From positions 21,214,685 through 21,278,684 of the forward strand of contig OZ038496.1 in the NCBI GenBank assembly GCA_964036315.1: a DNA stretch of 64,000 nt, given 5' to 3'. The notes under the pieces were generated by a model. That model saw only the letters and a list, made by a program, of their open reading frames with translations. It did no database searches and had not been told where the DNA came from. Shown here one piece after another: positions 1-10,197 of the stretch. Made by a program: the position numbers and the translations under genes. How positions within the stretch are numbered: position 1 is the stretch's first letter; each line of letters begins with the position of its first letter. Source of the stretch: Acanthosepion esculentum. Taxonomy: Eukaryota; Mollusca; Cephalopoda; Sepiida; Sepiidae.

Positions 1-150
1 GTAACCTTCAAGGAATTCAATGTCCTTTTCAAAACTTCCTGAAGGTTACCTGGATTAACAAGCACCTGATGAAGGCCAAAGGTTACAACAGCTGAAACAT
101 TGTGATAATAACAACAAAGATGTGGACAATAGTCTCCATGTAAATAATGT
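1..150 (+). repeat. 3' tail of a tRNA-related retroposon, truncated by the window edge
   Basis: The sequence carries an 'acctgatgaaggc...acaacagctgaaac' block followed by a run like 'aacaaagatgtggacaatag' and 'gtaaataatgtaaat'. The same order recurs at about 4.62-4.74 kb (+) and, on the - strand, at 7.96-8.10 kb, so this is the tail of a dispersed family. The first 50 bases form a hairpin, because 'gtaaccttca' at base 1 is complementary to the end of 'cctgaaggttac'. The head of this copy lies left of the window or is lost. Confidence 0.5.
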
Positions 151-664
151 AAATATTTTAATAGATATATTTATGAACAATTTTAGCCAATAGTTTATTT
201 TTCTTAGGTTTCCTTTTATTTACACCTGATGCAAGCTGAAGAATTGATCAGCCAAAATGTGCTACTAACAGCAGTTATATAAAGAAGAGGTTTGAGTATC
301 CTAACTCTTTACTCAAACTCATAGATAATAAAAAATGTCTGAATTCCTGCAGTCCCCAAAATAGTATAATAACCTTTACACTTTTTCATGAAAATGTTTG
401 AGATATTCTTTGCAAAAATTGTCTTTTTTTACTGGAGATGTATAAGCTCTTTGAATCACAAATTTCTCTACATGGAAAAAATGTAATGCCAGATTTTGTG
501 TATTAGAGATTGAAGAATTTCTAGTTTTATATTCATTTATTTTGTAATCATTGACTCAGTGAATGAATATATGTCACATTCTTTGTATATGTATTAAATA
601 TGTGAATTGGTGTCTCACATTATTGACATATATACCTATATATGATCAAACTATATATACAACT

Positions 665-695
<31 letters not shown>

Positions 696-923
696 TTCAC
701 ATAATAATTCATTGAGTCTAGAACAAGAACCCTCAGCAGAATGGAGAAAGCCCTCGATGACAATCTTGTCCTTTTTTGGGACTCATCGGCAGTGTGCATC
801 CACTACCAAGAATAAAAAAAGGACGAAACAGCCATCCAGTGCTTTCTGCATTCTATTCAGGATTCTTGTTCCAGACTCAATGAATTATTATGTGAAATTA
901 TTCAAATCTCAAAAAATTTCTAT

Positions 924-962
<39 letters not shown>
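665..962. mobile_element. Foldback MITE (692-899) between two (TA)n runs
   Basis: A 208-bp segment begins 'tatttcacataataattc' and ends with its inverse 'gaattattatgtgaaatta'. The arms pair imperfectly for about 40 bp ('attgagtctagaacaagaa' against 'ttcttgttccagactcaat'). A second inverted pair lies inside ('gtccttttttgg' and 'aaaaaaaggac'). (TA)n runs lie at 665-691 and 926-962. No transposase is present. The 85-codon open frame across it is an accident of the repeat. The superfamily is unknown; insertion into TA is consistent with Tc1/mariner or pogo. Confidence 0.6.
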
Positions 963-968
<6 letters not shown>

Positions 969-1107
969 AATAACAATAAAAAAATTGTATTATGCCAAAA
1001 ATTGATTAAACAAAACAATTCTGGAAGATAATATATTTAACACAGTCTTTGAACTATAATGTTCAATAATTTAATTATAGTGCTTAACAACAATAATAAT
1101 AAATTTC

Positions 1108-1257
1108 TTCACTTAGCTATTAAGTATCTCTACATTGTTTTTCATGGATTAACATCCACTCTTCAGGAGATTTGATAGTGAACTATCAAATCTCCTGAGA
1201 AATGGATATTGTATCATGAAACTCAGAATATAGGTATATAGAGTATAGCTAAGTGAA
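1108..1257. repeat. Long palindrome with a perfect 16-bp stem at its centre
   Basis: The outer ends 'ttcacttagctat' (1108-1120) and 'atagctaagtgaa' (1245-1257) are exact inverse complements. The arms between are imperfectly paired. The centre is a perfect 16-bp hairpin (1164-1179 with 1182-1197) closed by a 2-base loop. Total length is 150 bp with no open frame. It looks like a small foldback element. Confidence 0.65.
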
Positions 1258-1807
1258 CAAGTTATCTTAGCCTAAGATAAGTTTTCATTTTGCCTTTATT
1301 TATATGGTCTTTTTACAGATATATTTTTAGATATATCTGATTTGTTACACACACACACATATATATATACCACGTCTTACATTACTCCCTTGTTTTATTG
1401 ATATATATAAATAAACTATGTTTTATGTTATTAGCAACTTAGTTTCATTAGTATATGACATAAATACCTTAAATGATGACTATATCTAACTGTACAGTTA
1501 GGAGGAAAGCTGTATTTTTCTATACAGATGCAGACAAATGGCTGCCATTTGTATAAAGTATCTTCAATTTGTAAGTTTTAAATTTATAGCAGCACTTACT
1601 TCTTATTACGGCTATACAACAATCTCATTTGGTAACCCTCTATCTTGAGTGGCTCTTGGGTATTGTTTAGTAAAGAAAAAATATATTCCTGTGAATCCAT
1701 TCATTAATATGTCTAAAAATTAGGAAAAAATTATAAGAGACAAATAATGTGAGACAGTATATATTAAGGTCACACACACACACACACTATTAAAATTCAT
1801 ATATATA

Positions 1808-2171
1808 CAGGGTGTCCATAAAGTTTGTGTGCACTTTAAAAAATTTATAACTTTATTTGTATTTGCGATAGAAATAATCTGTAAAAAATGTTATAAAGTT
1901 TAATGTACCTACTTTTAAGTATAGCTAAAATAACTAATGTGATTTCAGGCATTACTGTAAATCAGTTGGCAAATGTTTTCCGTGAACTGCAAAATCGTAT
2001 TACCCTTTGTATTGCTAATGATGGAGGACATGTGGAAACTTAAATAAAATTTCAATAAAACCTTAAAAAATATAGATTTACTTCTTTCTAATCCTTTTTA
2101 CAAATTATTTCTATCACAAATACAAATGAAGTTATAAATTTTTTAAATTGCACACAAACTTTATGGACACC

Positions 2172-2174
<3 letters not shown>
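1808..2174 (+). mobile_element. Mariner-like MITE with about 90-bp terminal inverted repeats and a transposase C-terminal remnant
   Basis: The left end is 'cagggtgtccataaagtt' and the right end 'aactttatggacaccctg', with imperfect pairing extending about 90 bp. The middle retains a short frame ending at a TAA at 2041-2043. Its residues include 'VFRELQNRITLCIANDGGHV', which resembles the extreme C-terminus of mariner/IS630-type transposases (pattern VWRELxxRIxxCxxxNGxHxE). All catalytic regions are gone, so it is an internally deleted derivative. TA lies directly on the left; a long (TA)n run starts two bases to the right. Confidence 0.7.
1921..2043 (+). pseudogene. Transposase C-terminal fragment
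   Basis: Forty codons are open to the stop at 2041-2043. The last 20 or so match the consensus tail of mariner/IS630-type transposases, and the frame ends at the expected place just inside the right inverted repeat. No start codon and no DDE residues are present. It is a relic of the autonomous parent of the surrounding MITE. Confidence 0.55.
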
Positions 2175-2175
<1 letters not shown>

Positions 2176-2218
<43 letters not shown>

Positions 2219-2266
2219 CATATACACACACACACACAAACATATCTGATTGTAGACATCAGATCC

Positions 2267-2301
<35 letters not shown>

Positions 2302-2306
2302 CTAAT

Positions 2307-2352
<46 letters not shown>

Positions 2353-2374
2353 TATCTGATTGCAGACATCAGAT

Positions 2375-2410
<36 letters not shown>
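2176..2410. repeat. (TA)n cluster with a duplicated 28-bp spacer
   Basis: Four long (TA)n/(CA)n runs are separated by short unique pieces. The spacer 'catatctgattgtagacatc' at about 2242 recurs at about 2351 with one change (t to c). The spacer is partly palindromic, with 'atctgat' near its left end and 'atcagat' near its right. This suggests tandem duplication of a spacer-plus-microsatellite unit. Confidence 0.7.
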
Positions 2411-2412
<2 letters not shown>

Positions 2413-2679
2413 CATCCACAGACAGACTGTTTTGCTGTATCACAGCTCATCAGTATTGCTAGACATCTGATTGTCTCAGACCAGGATCGAAATCTGACTG
2501 ATTAGACATCAGTCAGAATTTTTTTCCCTAAGCTATCAGCTCCTGGTAGAGAGGAAGGTGAATTTTTATGTATTTATTTTTTAATAAACATGCCAGTGAG
2601 TCAGAGTGCTCTATTCATAGAAGAGCTTTGCATTATCAGCAGTAGCAGTCACTGTTTCTGTCTAAAGTGCTCAATATAT

Positions 2680-2909
2680 ATATATATTGCTAATCAATAA
2701 AATATATATATATATATATATTACTAATCTCAAATATATATATATATATATTTATAAACACTCACATGAGGGAGTTGGAGAATTCTTGGCCTAATACACT
2801 TCCTAAAATAAAACCAAATGACCTAACATCAGATATTTGTAGGGAAAATCTATTCTTCATTTGGCCAATGACTTTTATGAATCCCCTCATATATACAATA
2901 TAGATAAAG

Positions 2910-2960
<51 letters not shown>

Positions 2961-3049
2961 GGACAATTAGGATAAATCTTTGTAAATGTTTAATTATATA
3001 TATTTCTTATTTAATCACTCAGTCAGATTTATTTCATATTTATTTTCAA

Positions 3050-3090
<41 letters not shown>
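2680..3090. repeat. Series of (TA)n microsatellites
   Basis: Runs of TA dinucleotides lie at about 2680-2752, 2912-2959 and 3054-3089, with unique AT-rich sequence between. No coding signal is present. Confidence 0.85.
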
Positions 3091-3092
<2 letters not shown>

Positions 3093-4330
3093 TCAAATTG
3101 TACATTAATTAAAATACCTTGTGCAAGGATATTTATTGTGAAAGAAACAATTGAATATTTGACGTCATTACCATCAAATTTTGCCATTGAATTTTAGAAA
3201 GTCCTAAAAATCATCAGAACTTCCGTGACCAATTCACCAATACTCTTTATTCATTCTTGACATTCATTCACTGCCATACTTTTCATTCACTCCTTTGTAT
3301 ACATTCATTCATTCTCTGGTGAAAAAAATAACTCATTTTACATTTATTCTTTATTTTTATTATTCATTCAAATATTCTTTCACTCTTGTACACACACTAC
3401 ATTGTTTTTTGGGGGGTTTTTTTGCATATCATTCTGCAAATAAACTCCTTTCCTCTTTTATACTTTTTTCTGTTCTTCCTTTCACTCATTCTCTCATGAG
3501 AATTCACTTCATTTATCTGCCAAAAAAATGTCATGATCACATTTCATTTCTACTAATTGGTTTAATTACTAACACACTAAAGTAAATTAGTTAAGAATTT
3601 ATTTGGACCAGCATCCTCTTTAACCTTTACAATATAATGAAACAACATAAAGCTTTGCAATGTTTCAACAAGTCATTAATCTATTTGATGACAGACAATA
3701 CAACTCTTTTTCTCCTAAAGCCAATAAAAATCAGTCAAGAAATAATTGATAGGAAGAAATACTTTTGAAATCTTTAATAGAATATAAAATACACATTATT
3801 TTAAGACACTGAAATATCCTCATGAAAATAGACAAACTAAGATTTAATTTTCCAAATAAAATTTCTTATTTTCATGGATATAGTTATTAATTCAATTCTT
3901 AGGGAAAATTTTCCTATCTAGTACTTAATATGAAATTTTTGTATTAAGTGCATTGCTATATTTTTTCAGCAACACATTATTCATTGTCTAATACTTCAAC
4001 AATTTTTATTCAAGCCATAATGAAACACCAGAAATTTATATTTTACTAAGGCACTTGTTTCAATTCTTATTATGAATATATGGATGAACTTTTACATATG
4101 GGCCATGACACTTTCATACAATATATACAAGATATATGTTTTTTTTAAATTTTATTTCCTAGGGTAGGGTATAATTTTCTATAAGGATAGGGTATGACTT
4201 CTATATTTCGAATATGAAGTACCTCTAAAATACTGTGAATTAATCGAGTGGGTTGACAAATATTTCAGTTTAATGAATTACATATGTTTTAATGATTTTT
4301 TATGTTGCCAGTTTTATATTCTATTTAATG
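3091..4330. other. Unannotated AT-rich intronic sequence
   Basis: Positions 3230-3500 are rich in 'attc' repeats and pyrimidines, which create a 96-codon open frame of low complexity. The rest shows no recognisable gene or element. Confidence 0.5.
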
Positions 4331-4745
4331 TAAAATATTATTAAAAAATGTGAACATATTCCAAGCTATTTACACTATTTACATTGTTCAAGCTGTTATC
4401 TTCATCTTTATTGTCATATTCACAACATTTCACATGGATAAAAGCATTGGTTGAAATAATCCAGTGACTTGACCCAAAGAGTTGTGAGTTCAATACCTGG
4501 TCACCACAGAGGTGAAAAAAAATTGGGAGATTTGAGTTACTAAAAGGAAAATAACTGAAGACATGGCTCATGAAACTAGAACAATCTACTAAAAAAGGTT
4601 TTGGTTCGAAATTTCAACATATATCACCTGAAGAAGGCTATAGCGTACAACAGCCGAAAGGTTGTGAATATGACAATAAAGATGAGACCAAAGAATTTAA
4701 ATAGTTACAATACCTCATCTCAGAAACATAGATATTCCAAGCTAT
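4330..4745 (+). mobile_element. tRNA-related retroposon bracketed by inverted tail copies (copy 1)
   Basis: A box-B-like motif 'gagttcaatacc' at about 4488 lies in a tRNA-like core on the + strand. Downstream is the family tail 'acctgaagaaggct' and 'aataaagatgaga'. Directly upstream of the core (4365-4430) an inverted copy of that tail is present: 'cttcatctttattgtcatat' is the inverse of the tail at about 4655-4690. The outer flanks also match in inverse ('tattccaagctattta' on both sides). The same inverted-tail/core/tail design is seen at 7965-8345, which suggests a family trait. The polymerase III box A is unclear. Confidence 0.55.
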
Positions 4746-4848
4746 TTAGAACAAGTTAAATTTCACAATGAGGTAATGAATATATTGATGGATTAACGTT
4801 TGTTTAACTCAGTTTTGTAATAATAAAGATTTCTACAAAAATAATATA

Positions 4849-5018
4849 CGGTGTAACCCGGATATAAGAGACCCTGATATAAGAGAAACCCGGATATAAG
4901 AGAGATTTTCTCTGGTCCCAAATTAGAGCCTGTGTTAATGTATATATAATAGACCAAACCCGGATATAAGAGACTCCTTCTCCAGTCCCGACAACTCTCT
5001 TATATCCGGGTTACACTG
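4849..5018. mobile_element. Pogo/Tigger-like MITE, 170 bp, TA-flanked
   Basis: The ends are 'cggtgtaacccggatataag' and the inverse 'ttatatccgggttacactg', each next to TA. Further copies of 'cggatataagaga' occur inside, so the element holds several sub-hairpins. The right 55 bases alone fold into a stem. A 66-bp relative lies at 57980-58045. Termini of this kind (CAGTGTAACCC...) resemble pogo/Tigger elements, but no transposase is present to prove it. Confidence 0.65.
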
Positions 5019-5439
5019 TATAATACAAATTCATATTTTTTTACATTATTTAACTGTGAAAAAGATGGGAGATAAACTTTATTCAACACAAAATTACAAT
5101 TTTGGTCTTGTCTCTCAGATTAGACATTTATATGAGAAGCTCATAAAATAAGAATAAAATCCAACTATTTATTGCTAACTAATCTTAAAATAATAGAATA
5201 TTTATATATTAAAAAAACAACAACAGCAGAAGCTTTATAATTACATGTTATAGACCATTGGTTACTATTATAGCATTAATATATCAAAAATATACATTCT
5301 TAAAAATCTAAAAAATATTCTTGTAGAAAGTATAACGTTCTTCATTTTTTTTAATCAAAATTTAAACTGTGTGACTTTGTCCAATGCTTTGATGAGTTCA
5401 GTCTCTGGTAAGATTTGTGATATCAGTGCATCATATTAT

Positions 5440-5690
5440 CCTATTGGGCCCTGTCATAGTTAACTATAAATACCTATGCTGCTATTTCCTCAATAGTAAA
5501 GTAATAATTGATGAGTGTTTTTTCGTTGTCCTCACTCACTTTCTACTCAGCCAATATGCTAGTCGCAGGTCAATTTGTCAAGGTATCTGGTAATGGGACA
5601 AAGTACAGGGAGAAGCGAATTCATGCCTTTCTCAAGGTTATTAGAGTTAGACTCAGTTCACTAAAATTGTTTTCAGTTCTGGTAACTATT
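5440..5690 (-). mobile_element. Decayed SINE remnant
   Basis: The block 'gagaagcgaattcatgcctttctcaaggttattagag' matches the body of the tRNA-derived SINEs seen at 6215, 29750 and 30540, in the same orientation ('ttcatgcctttct' then 'attag'). The tRNA-like head expected near 5690 is not recognisable. A 66-codon open frame here is incidental. Confidence 0.4.
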
Positions 5691-5699
5691 AAACTTCAT

Positions 5700-6210
5700 T
5701 GCACTTAGTACAAAATAGAAAAAAAAGAGTAAAATGTAAACTGCACAAATTGTTGGTTTTTATGTTCCGTTCCCAATACATTCTTTCCATTTAATAACCT
5801 GTAAACTTAAACATCTTCTCTTTGCCAGTTTTACTTAAGATATTGGCTCGAAAATAAAAACTTACTCTTCAGTCTTATCCACTTTTCTTTTTTTATAAGC
5901 AAAATGTCATTATTTTCTCATGTTGGACAAAGTATGATCACTGATAGGCATTTCTTGGCATCATTTTATTTGTTGGCCAATTAGACCTTATGAAAATGCC
6001 TCCAGACAACTTTGTTGGTACATGAAAACTAGGTGAAAGAGTCCAGTCCATTAAAATAATGGTATTAACTCTGAATATGTAGTTCTCAGTTACCAAGTTA
6101 ACTAATTGTTAAAATAATATAAGTAATAATTTCAACTTACCAATATCTTTCTAGAAGCCACACGTTTATGCATTTAATTGTAAAGATACATTTCTTCAAT
6201 TATGTGCCAT
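5700..6210. other. Unannotated sequence
   Basis: AT-rich, with no repeat family, splice-bounded frame or RNA gene recognised. Confidence 0.5.
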
Positions 6211-6490
6211 ACGTGATACACGCTTAGGCAATCACATATCTTTCAATACATGACTGACGAGGCAGATTTTTTCTGCAGTAGGTTGCCATTTTTTCTGTTG
6301 TAGACCAGTTGCCATCCAAGGCTATAGAACCCAGTCTATCCTGCTATTTACCCATAGCTGGGGGGGTGAGAAGAAGAGGATTCATACCTTTCCCAAGGGT
6401 ATTAGCACATAAGTGAATGTAATGGATTTGACTGGAATTGGAACTCGGCTTTCCGATTCCTCAATCCGAGCTGCTATCTGTTACTCCACA
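6195..6490 (-). mobile_element. tRNA-derived SINE, near full length
   Basis: Read on the - strand, the head near 6490 carries a tRNA-like promoter, with box B seen as the inverse of 'ggaattggaactcggc'. The body 'acccatagctggggg' and 'cttcccaagggtattagc'-like segments follow, then a tail that includes 'atacatgactgacgaggcag'. The same full arrangement occurs at 56640-56927 and the body at 26240-26440, 53040-53100 and, inverted, at 61628-61892. RNA polymerase III transcription and LINE-driven retroposition are inferred from the family type. Confidence 0.75.
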
Positions 6491-6499
6491 GTCATGGAA

Positions 6500-7070
6500 A
6501 ATAGAACAGACTCAGGATTGAGAGAGAGCCAACATGAAACCGGCGTTTATTAGGTACCAGAAGAAAGAGGGAGAAAAGAGATATATCAGGGAGCGAGAAT
6601 CAAGTTCCTTAACATCATTTAGGGAGTGTACATTAAATTGTAATGCAAAGGGAGTATACATTAAACAATAATGTAAGTGTTAGGATATATTCAGATGAAG
6701 ATGTTTATCTAATGAATTATGATGGCATAAGATCATAAATAATTTTCAATTGCAGGATTTGTTAAATCTCTTCAACTTTTTGCTCTGGTTCATCTAAATT
6801 TGTGATAATTTTCTTAAAAAATCCAAACATATTGTCAGGTATTTGAAAATTATGACCTTATTCCATCATGATTACTTAGATGAACGTGCTTATCTAAATT
6901 GATGGTAGCATTTTGATCAATAAAGAAATACATTACCAACATGTCAAACAGAGGGTACCAAAATGACAGCTAAAGATTGGAAATAGAGATGAATATAGTA
7001 TGTTTAAAAAAATCGGTTATTTAAAAAAGAAATAATTTTTTTGTTGTTTTTTGCCTTTTTGTTAATTTAT
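6500..7070. other. Unannotated sequence with a short direct repeat
   Basis: A direct repeat of 'gggagtgtacattaaa' and 'gggagtatacattaaac' lies at about 6621-6665. No coding signal was recognised. Confidence 0.45.
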
Positions 7071-7075
7071 TTATG

Positions 7076-7470
7076 AAAGTTTTTTTAATCATTTCACCCC
7101 AAGCATTCAATTCATAAAGTCTAGGTACCATAGATGAAAGTTCATCAGAACAATTACCTTGAAAGTATTCATACAAAAGGCACAGGGAAGCTACGTTATG
7201 GTGGTGAGGAAGGGACTGAAGCTGAGATGCCAGGGCAGGACCAATAACATTGTAGATACTTTTTTAGATTTTATCAAAAATCTCTAAATGTATAGCAACG
7301 GCACCAGACCAGATGTGGCAGCAATATTCTAAGCATGAACAGATGGTAGACTTATAAATACGTAAGACAGATTCTGGAGAAAAACATTATCTAGCACAAC
7401 ACAGTGAACCAACTTTTCTAGCAGCAGACCTAGCAATTGATTCCATTTTTATTTGTTGTCACAAGTGCAA
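7076..7470 (-). pseudogene. CR1/Jockey-like LINE fragment (reverse-transcriptase C-terminal region)
   Basis: The - strand between about 7265 and 7380 reads 'SVLRIYKSTICSCLEYCCHI' followed by 'WSGA', the conserved block after the palm in CR1/Jockey-type reverse transcriptases, and then 'DKI' and a stop. After a frame change, 'GPALASQLQSLPHHHNVASL' continues the family pattern. The + strand edge 'ttaatcatttcaccccaag' is the inverse of the family 3' end, but the 3'UTR is internally deleted. Other pieces of related LINEs lie at 13.9, 40.6, 44.2, 45.7, 48.5, 51.2, 60.0 and 62.5 kb. Confidence 0.7.
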
Positions 7471-7964
7471 AGTTAATCCATCAGCCTTTTCTACAGATTC
7501 CCTTTATGAAAATGAAGCTTCTCCAATGCCTGCACATCTGAAAATGTCTATTATCTTTAAGAATAACAATTATTTTCATTGCAACTCATTTCCAGTTGCA
7601 CTTGTCTATTTTTAAAATTTTTGAATTGATTTTCATTGTATTATATTTCTGTTTCATTTGCAGGCATCATAATCTTCATTCTTTAGTAAATAAGCATTAT
7701 TTATATTTATACTATTACAAAGAGTATAAAAGAAACACTTACAATAAACTTATCTAACAGAGTAAATCAGTTTTTTTATAAAAACATGTTGGAATATAAA
7801 ATTAATTTCTTAACAATTTGCTATCAATATATCACCTCCTTAAATGAAGTGATCTATTTTTAATAAATTTTAATAAATGTTTGTTAATATCTATCAATTA
7901 GTATACATACAATATCTATTTTGAAATTTTGAAGGTTTTTTTTTGAAAGTTTGGTTTTTATTAT

Positions 7965-8345
7965 TTACACTATTTATATTTGGACTATTGTCTTCATCTT
8001 TGATTTTGTTATCACAGTGGTTGTTGCGCCCTCCAGACTTCTTCAGGTGTTTATTTACCTGGGTAACCTACAGGAATTCTGAACTGAACCCTTTATTTAA
8101 TCTACGGAGGTAGACTGTTCTCATCCCACTGGCCATGTCTTGAGATATCATCTAGTTCTCATTTATAGTACTGTTCAGTTATTGCTCGTCCATTTCCACT
8201 GAGTTCAAGCCTAACCCAGGGATTGAACTCACAACCACTATGTCACCAAGTTCTTTAATTCACTACAACAAAGATGAGGACAATAATCCAAATATAAATA
8301 GTGTAAATAATGATAACTCCTCATCCCAGAAATTAAGACAGAAAA
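7965..8345 (-). mobile_element. tRNA-related retroposon bracketed by inverted tail copies (copy 2)
   Basis: On the - strand a tRNA-like core shows box B 'gagttcaatcc' (inverse at about 8219-8229) and the body leads to the 'acctgaagaagtc' tail ending near 7965. On the other side of the core, 8268-8345 carries the same tail in the opposite orientation: 'aacaaagatgaggacaataa' is the inverse of 'actattgtcttcatctttg' at 7982. The two arms are about 45-60 bp. The layout matches copy 1 at 4330-4745. Confidence 0.6.
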
Positions 8346-8808
8346 AAGTTTGGCTTTTATATGCAAATATAAAAAACAAACTTTTTTCAAATAATGTTTA
8401 AGTGAAAGCAAATATTTGTTTAAATTTATGTATTTTTGGTAAGAGATTATTTAAGTTTATTTTGAATATCAATTCATGAAAATTTATTTTAAGTAACTAT
8501 TTATTTCTTATAAAAACTCTTGAGGCATAAAATTTACTCTGAAGGAATTTGAATTTAGAAACATATTCTGTTCAAGCTACTTGACTATTCTAAAGCAATT
8601 TGAAAATTGTTTCCAATAATAAAGAAGGCATTTCCAAAAGGATAAGACTTTTATTTTTGTCTATGCAACAATGTCAGAAATCTATTTTGTAGATGAATGT
8701 TTTTTTTATATTCTGTAAAATTATATTTGTCTTCAAATAGGAAAAATACTGATAACACTAATTTCACAAAACTGAATTTAAACATATTTTCTTAATTCTT
8801 TAGGAATA
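8346..8808. other. Unannotated AT-rich sequence
   Basis: No recognised repeat or open frame. Confidence 0.5.
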
Positions 8809-9480
8809 TTGACATCCAGTGGCGGACTGGGTCTAAAAATATTGGCTGCCAGGAGACAAAGGGAGCCCTCCCACAACTACAATGCTATCATTTAATTTTC
8901 ATAACAAATAATTTTCAATTTTCAAAAATACACATGGTAAAAAGGGTACAATTAAAATTTTCATGAAAAATATGTATTTCTTAGTAATTACAGTGTACAT
9001 GTACTGTACATATATTTTGTGTTAATTTTAAGTAATTGGCTGTTATTTTTAAATAATTCACTGCACAATTTACACACAAACAGTAATTCAAATGCACAAT
9101 AGAGCATTGTATGCAGTCCACTATATTAAGTGCAACCATTTGTGTTCAGTAGATGATTGTGCAAATCTACCAATAATTGCTTTTGTATCCAATTGATCTA
9201 ACAGTTCCTTTTTAATGGATAGAAACATATATGATTCCAAATACTCCTCAGACAGTGAATTTCTTAACCTTGTCATTATGATCTTTAGCTTTGAAAATGT
9301 CCTCTCACATTGGACTTGGATTAACTGATAGTGTGCAGATGACTTTATAAAGTTCTTATTCCTTTTTATTACAAAACAGTTGTCTGTTTGTTTTTTTATT
9401 GCACTTTTATCTGATGTGGGGGGGAGACCATTTGCCATCAGGCAAGCTGATATCCTGACTAGTCCACCACTGTTGACATC
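8809..9480 (-). mobile_element. hAT transposon relic, 656 bp, with a perfect 8-bp target duplication
   Basis: The element spans 8817-9472. Its ends are 'cagtggcggactggg' and 'ctagtccaccactg', imperfect inverses starting CAGTGG. The 8-bp sequence 'ttgacatc' is duplicated exactly at 8809-8816 and 9473-9480, the hallmark of hAT insertion. Inside, the - strand encodes a transposase C-terminal dimerisation domain. The core catalytic region is missing, so it is an internally deleted, non-autonomous copy. The intact target duplication suggests a fairly recent insertion. Confidence 0.88.
9121..9438 (-). pseudogene. hAT transposase C-terminal dimerisation fragment (ZMYM1-like)
   Basis: The 105-codon frame contains 'QCERTFSKLKIIMTRLRNSL' and 'SEEYLESYMFLSIKKEL', which match the hAT C-terminal dimerisation motif (xERxFSxLKxIKTxLRSxMxxxRLxxLxxLSIExxL). 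The catalytic D..D..E region upstream is absent. The start methionine is not biological, because the frame opens within the deletion junction. The domain stabilises transposase dimers in the family. A related piece lies at 45920-46212. Confidence 0.75.
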
Positions 9481-9656
9481 ATTAGGGCTATCTTACTGAA
9501 AGTGATGCAAGGACTGTCTTATTCACCATATACTAGGAGTTTGATGAACTATTGTCCTTTGAAAAAGAACCAGACATTTTCTTGGACATTCATAATAGTT
9601 TATAAACAGTCATTTTTTTAAGTCCAATAAATGTTTTAAATTTTCCCAATGTATTA

Positions 9657-10196
9657 ATATCCTCCTGATATCAGTTTAAACTTGGACCTTCTTTATGCCA
9701 TATATTGTGACCATTTTACTTAGTTTGTACTTTATTGATTTCAGAGGAAAACTTGGAAATTTTCCAACATATTTCAATGAAATTGTCACTTTCTAAAATT
9801 ACAGATATATGAAAAAAACAAGGTGCCACTTTAACCCATATCTCCCTAGTGTTAGTTTAAACTGACACCTTTTTTCATATAAAAAGTTTCCATCATATTA
9901 AAGTGAAATTTTCATTTTCTAAAATTATAGTTTATAATTACAGTTTAGATGTATGAAGTAAAATTTAATCAATTTAACACGTATCTTCCTGGCATTAGTT
10001 TAAAGTAACACTTTCTTTTTTTCATATATTGTTCATTTCACTTAAAGTTCATATTTTCTTGATTTCAGATGAAAACTTGGATATTTTCTAACATATTTCA
10101 TTGAAATATTCACTTTACAAAGTTATAGTTTATGATTGTAGTTTAGATGCATGGAAAAAAAGAGGTGTCAGTTTAAACTGAGACCAGGAGGATATA
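9657..10196. mobile_element. Terminal-inverted-repeat element containing internal copies of its own terminus
   Basis: The outer ends 'atcctcctgatatcagttta' and 'aaactgagaccaggaggat' are inverse. The terminal motif 'gt(g/t)tcagtttaaactgacacc' recurs inside at about 9850-9869 and, decayed, at 9991-10012. Between motifs, similar blocks repeat ('ggaaaacttggaaattttcc', 'atgaaaacttggatattttc'), so the element is a tandem of roughly 150-190-bp units with palindromic junctions. No protein is encoded. Confidence 0.6.
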
Positions 10197-10197
10197 G

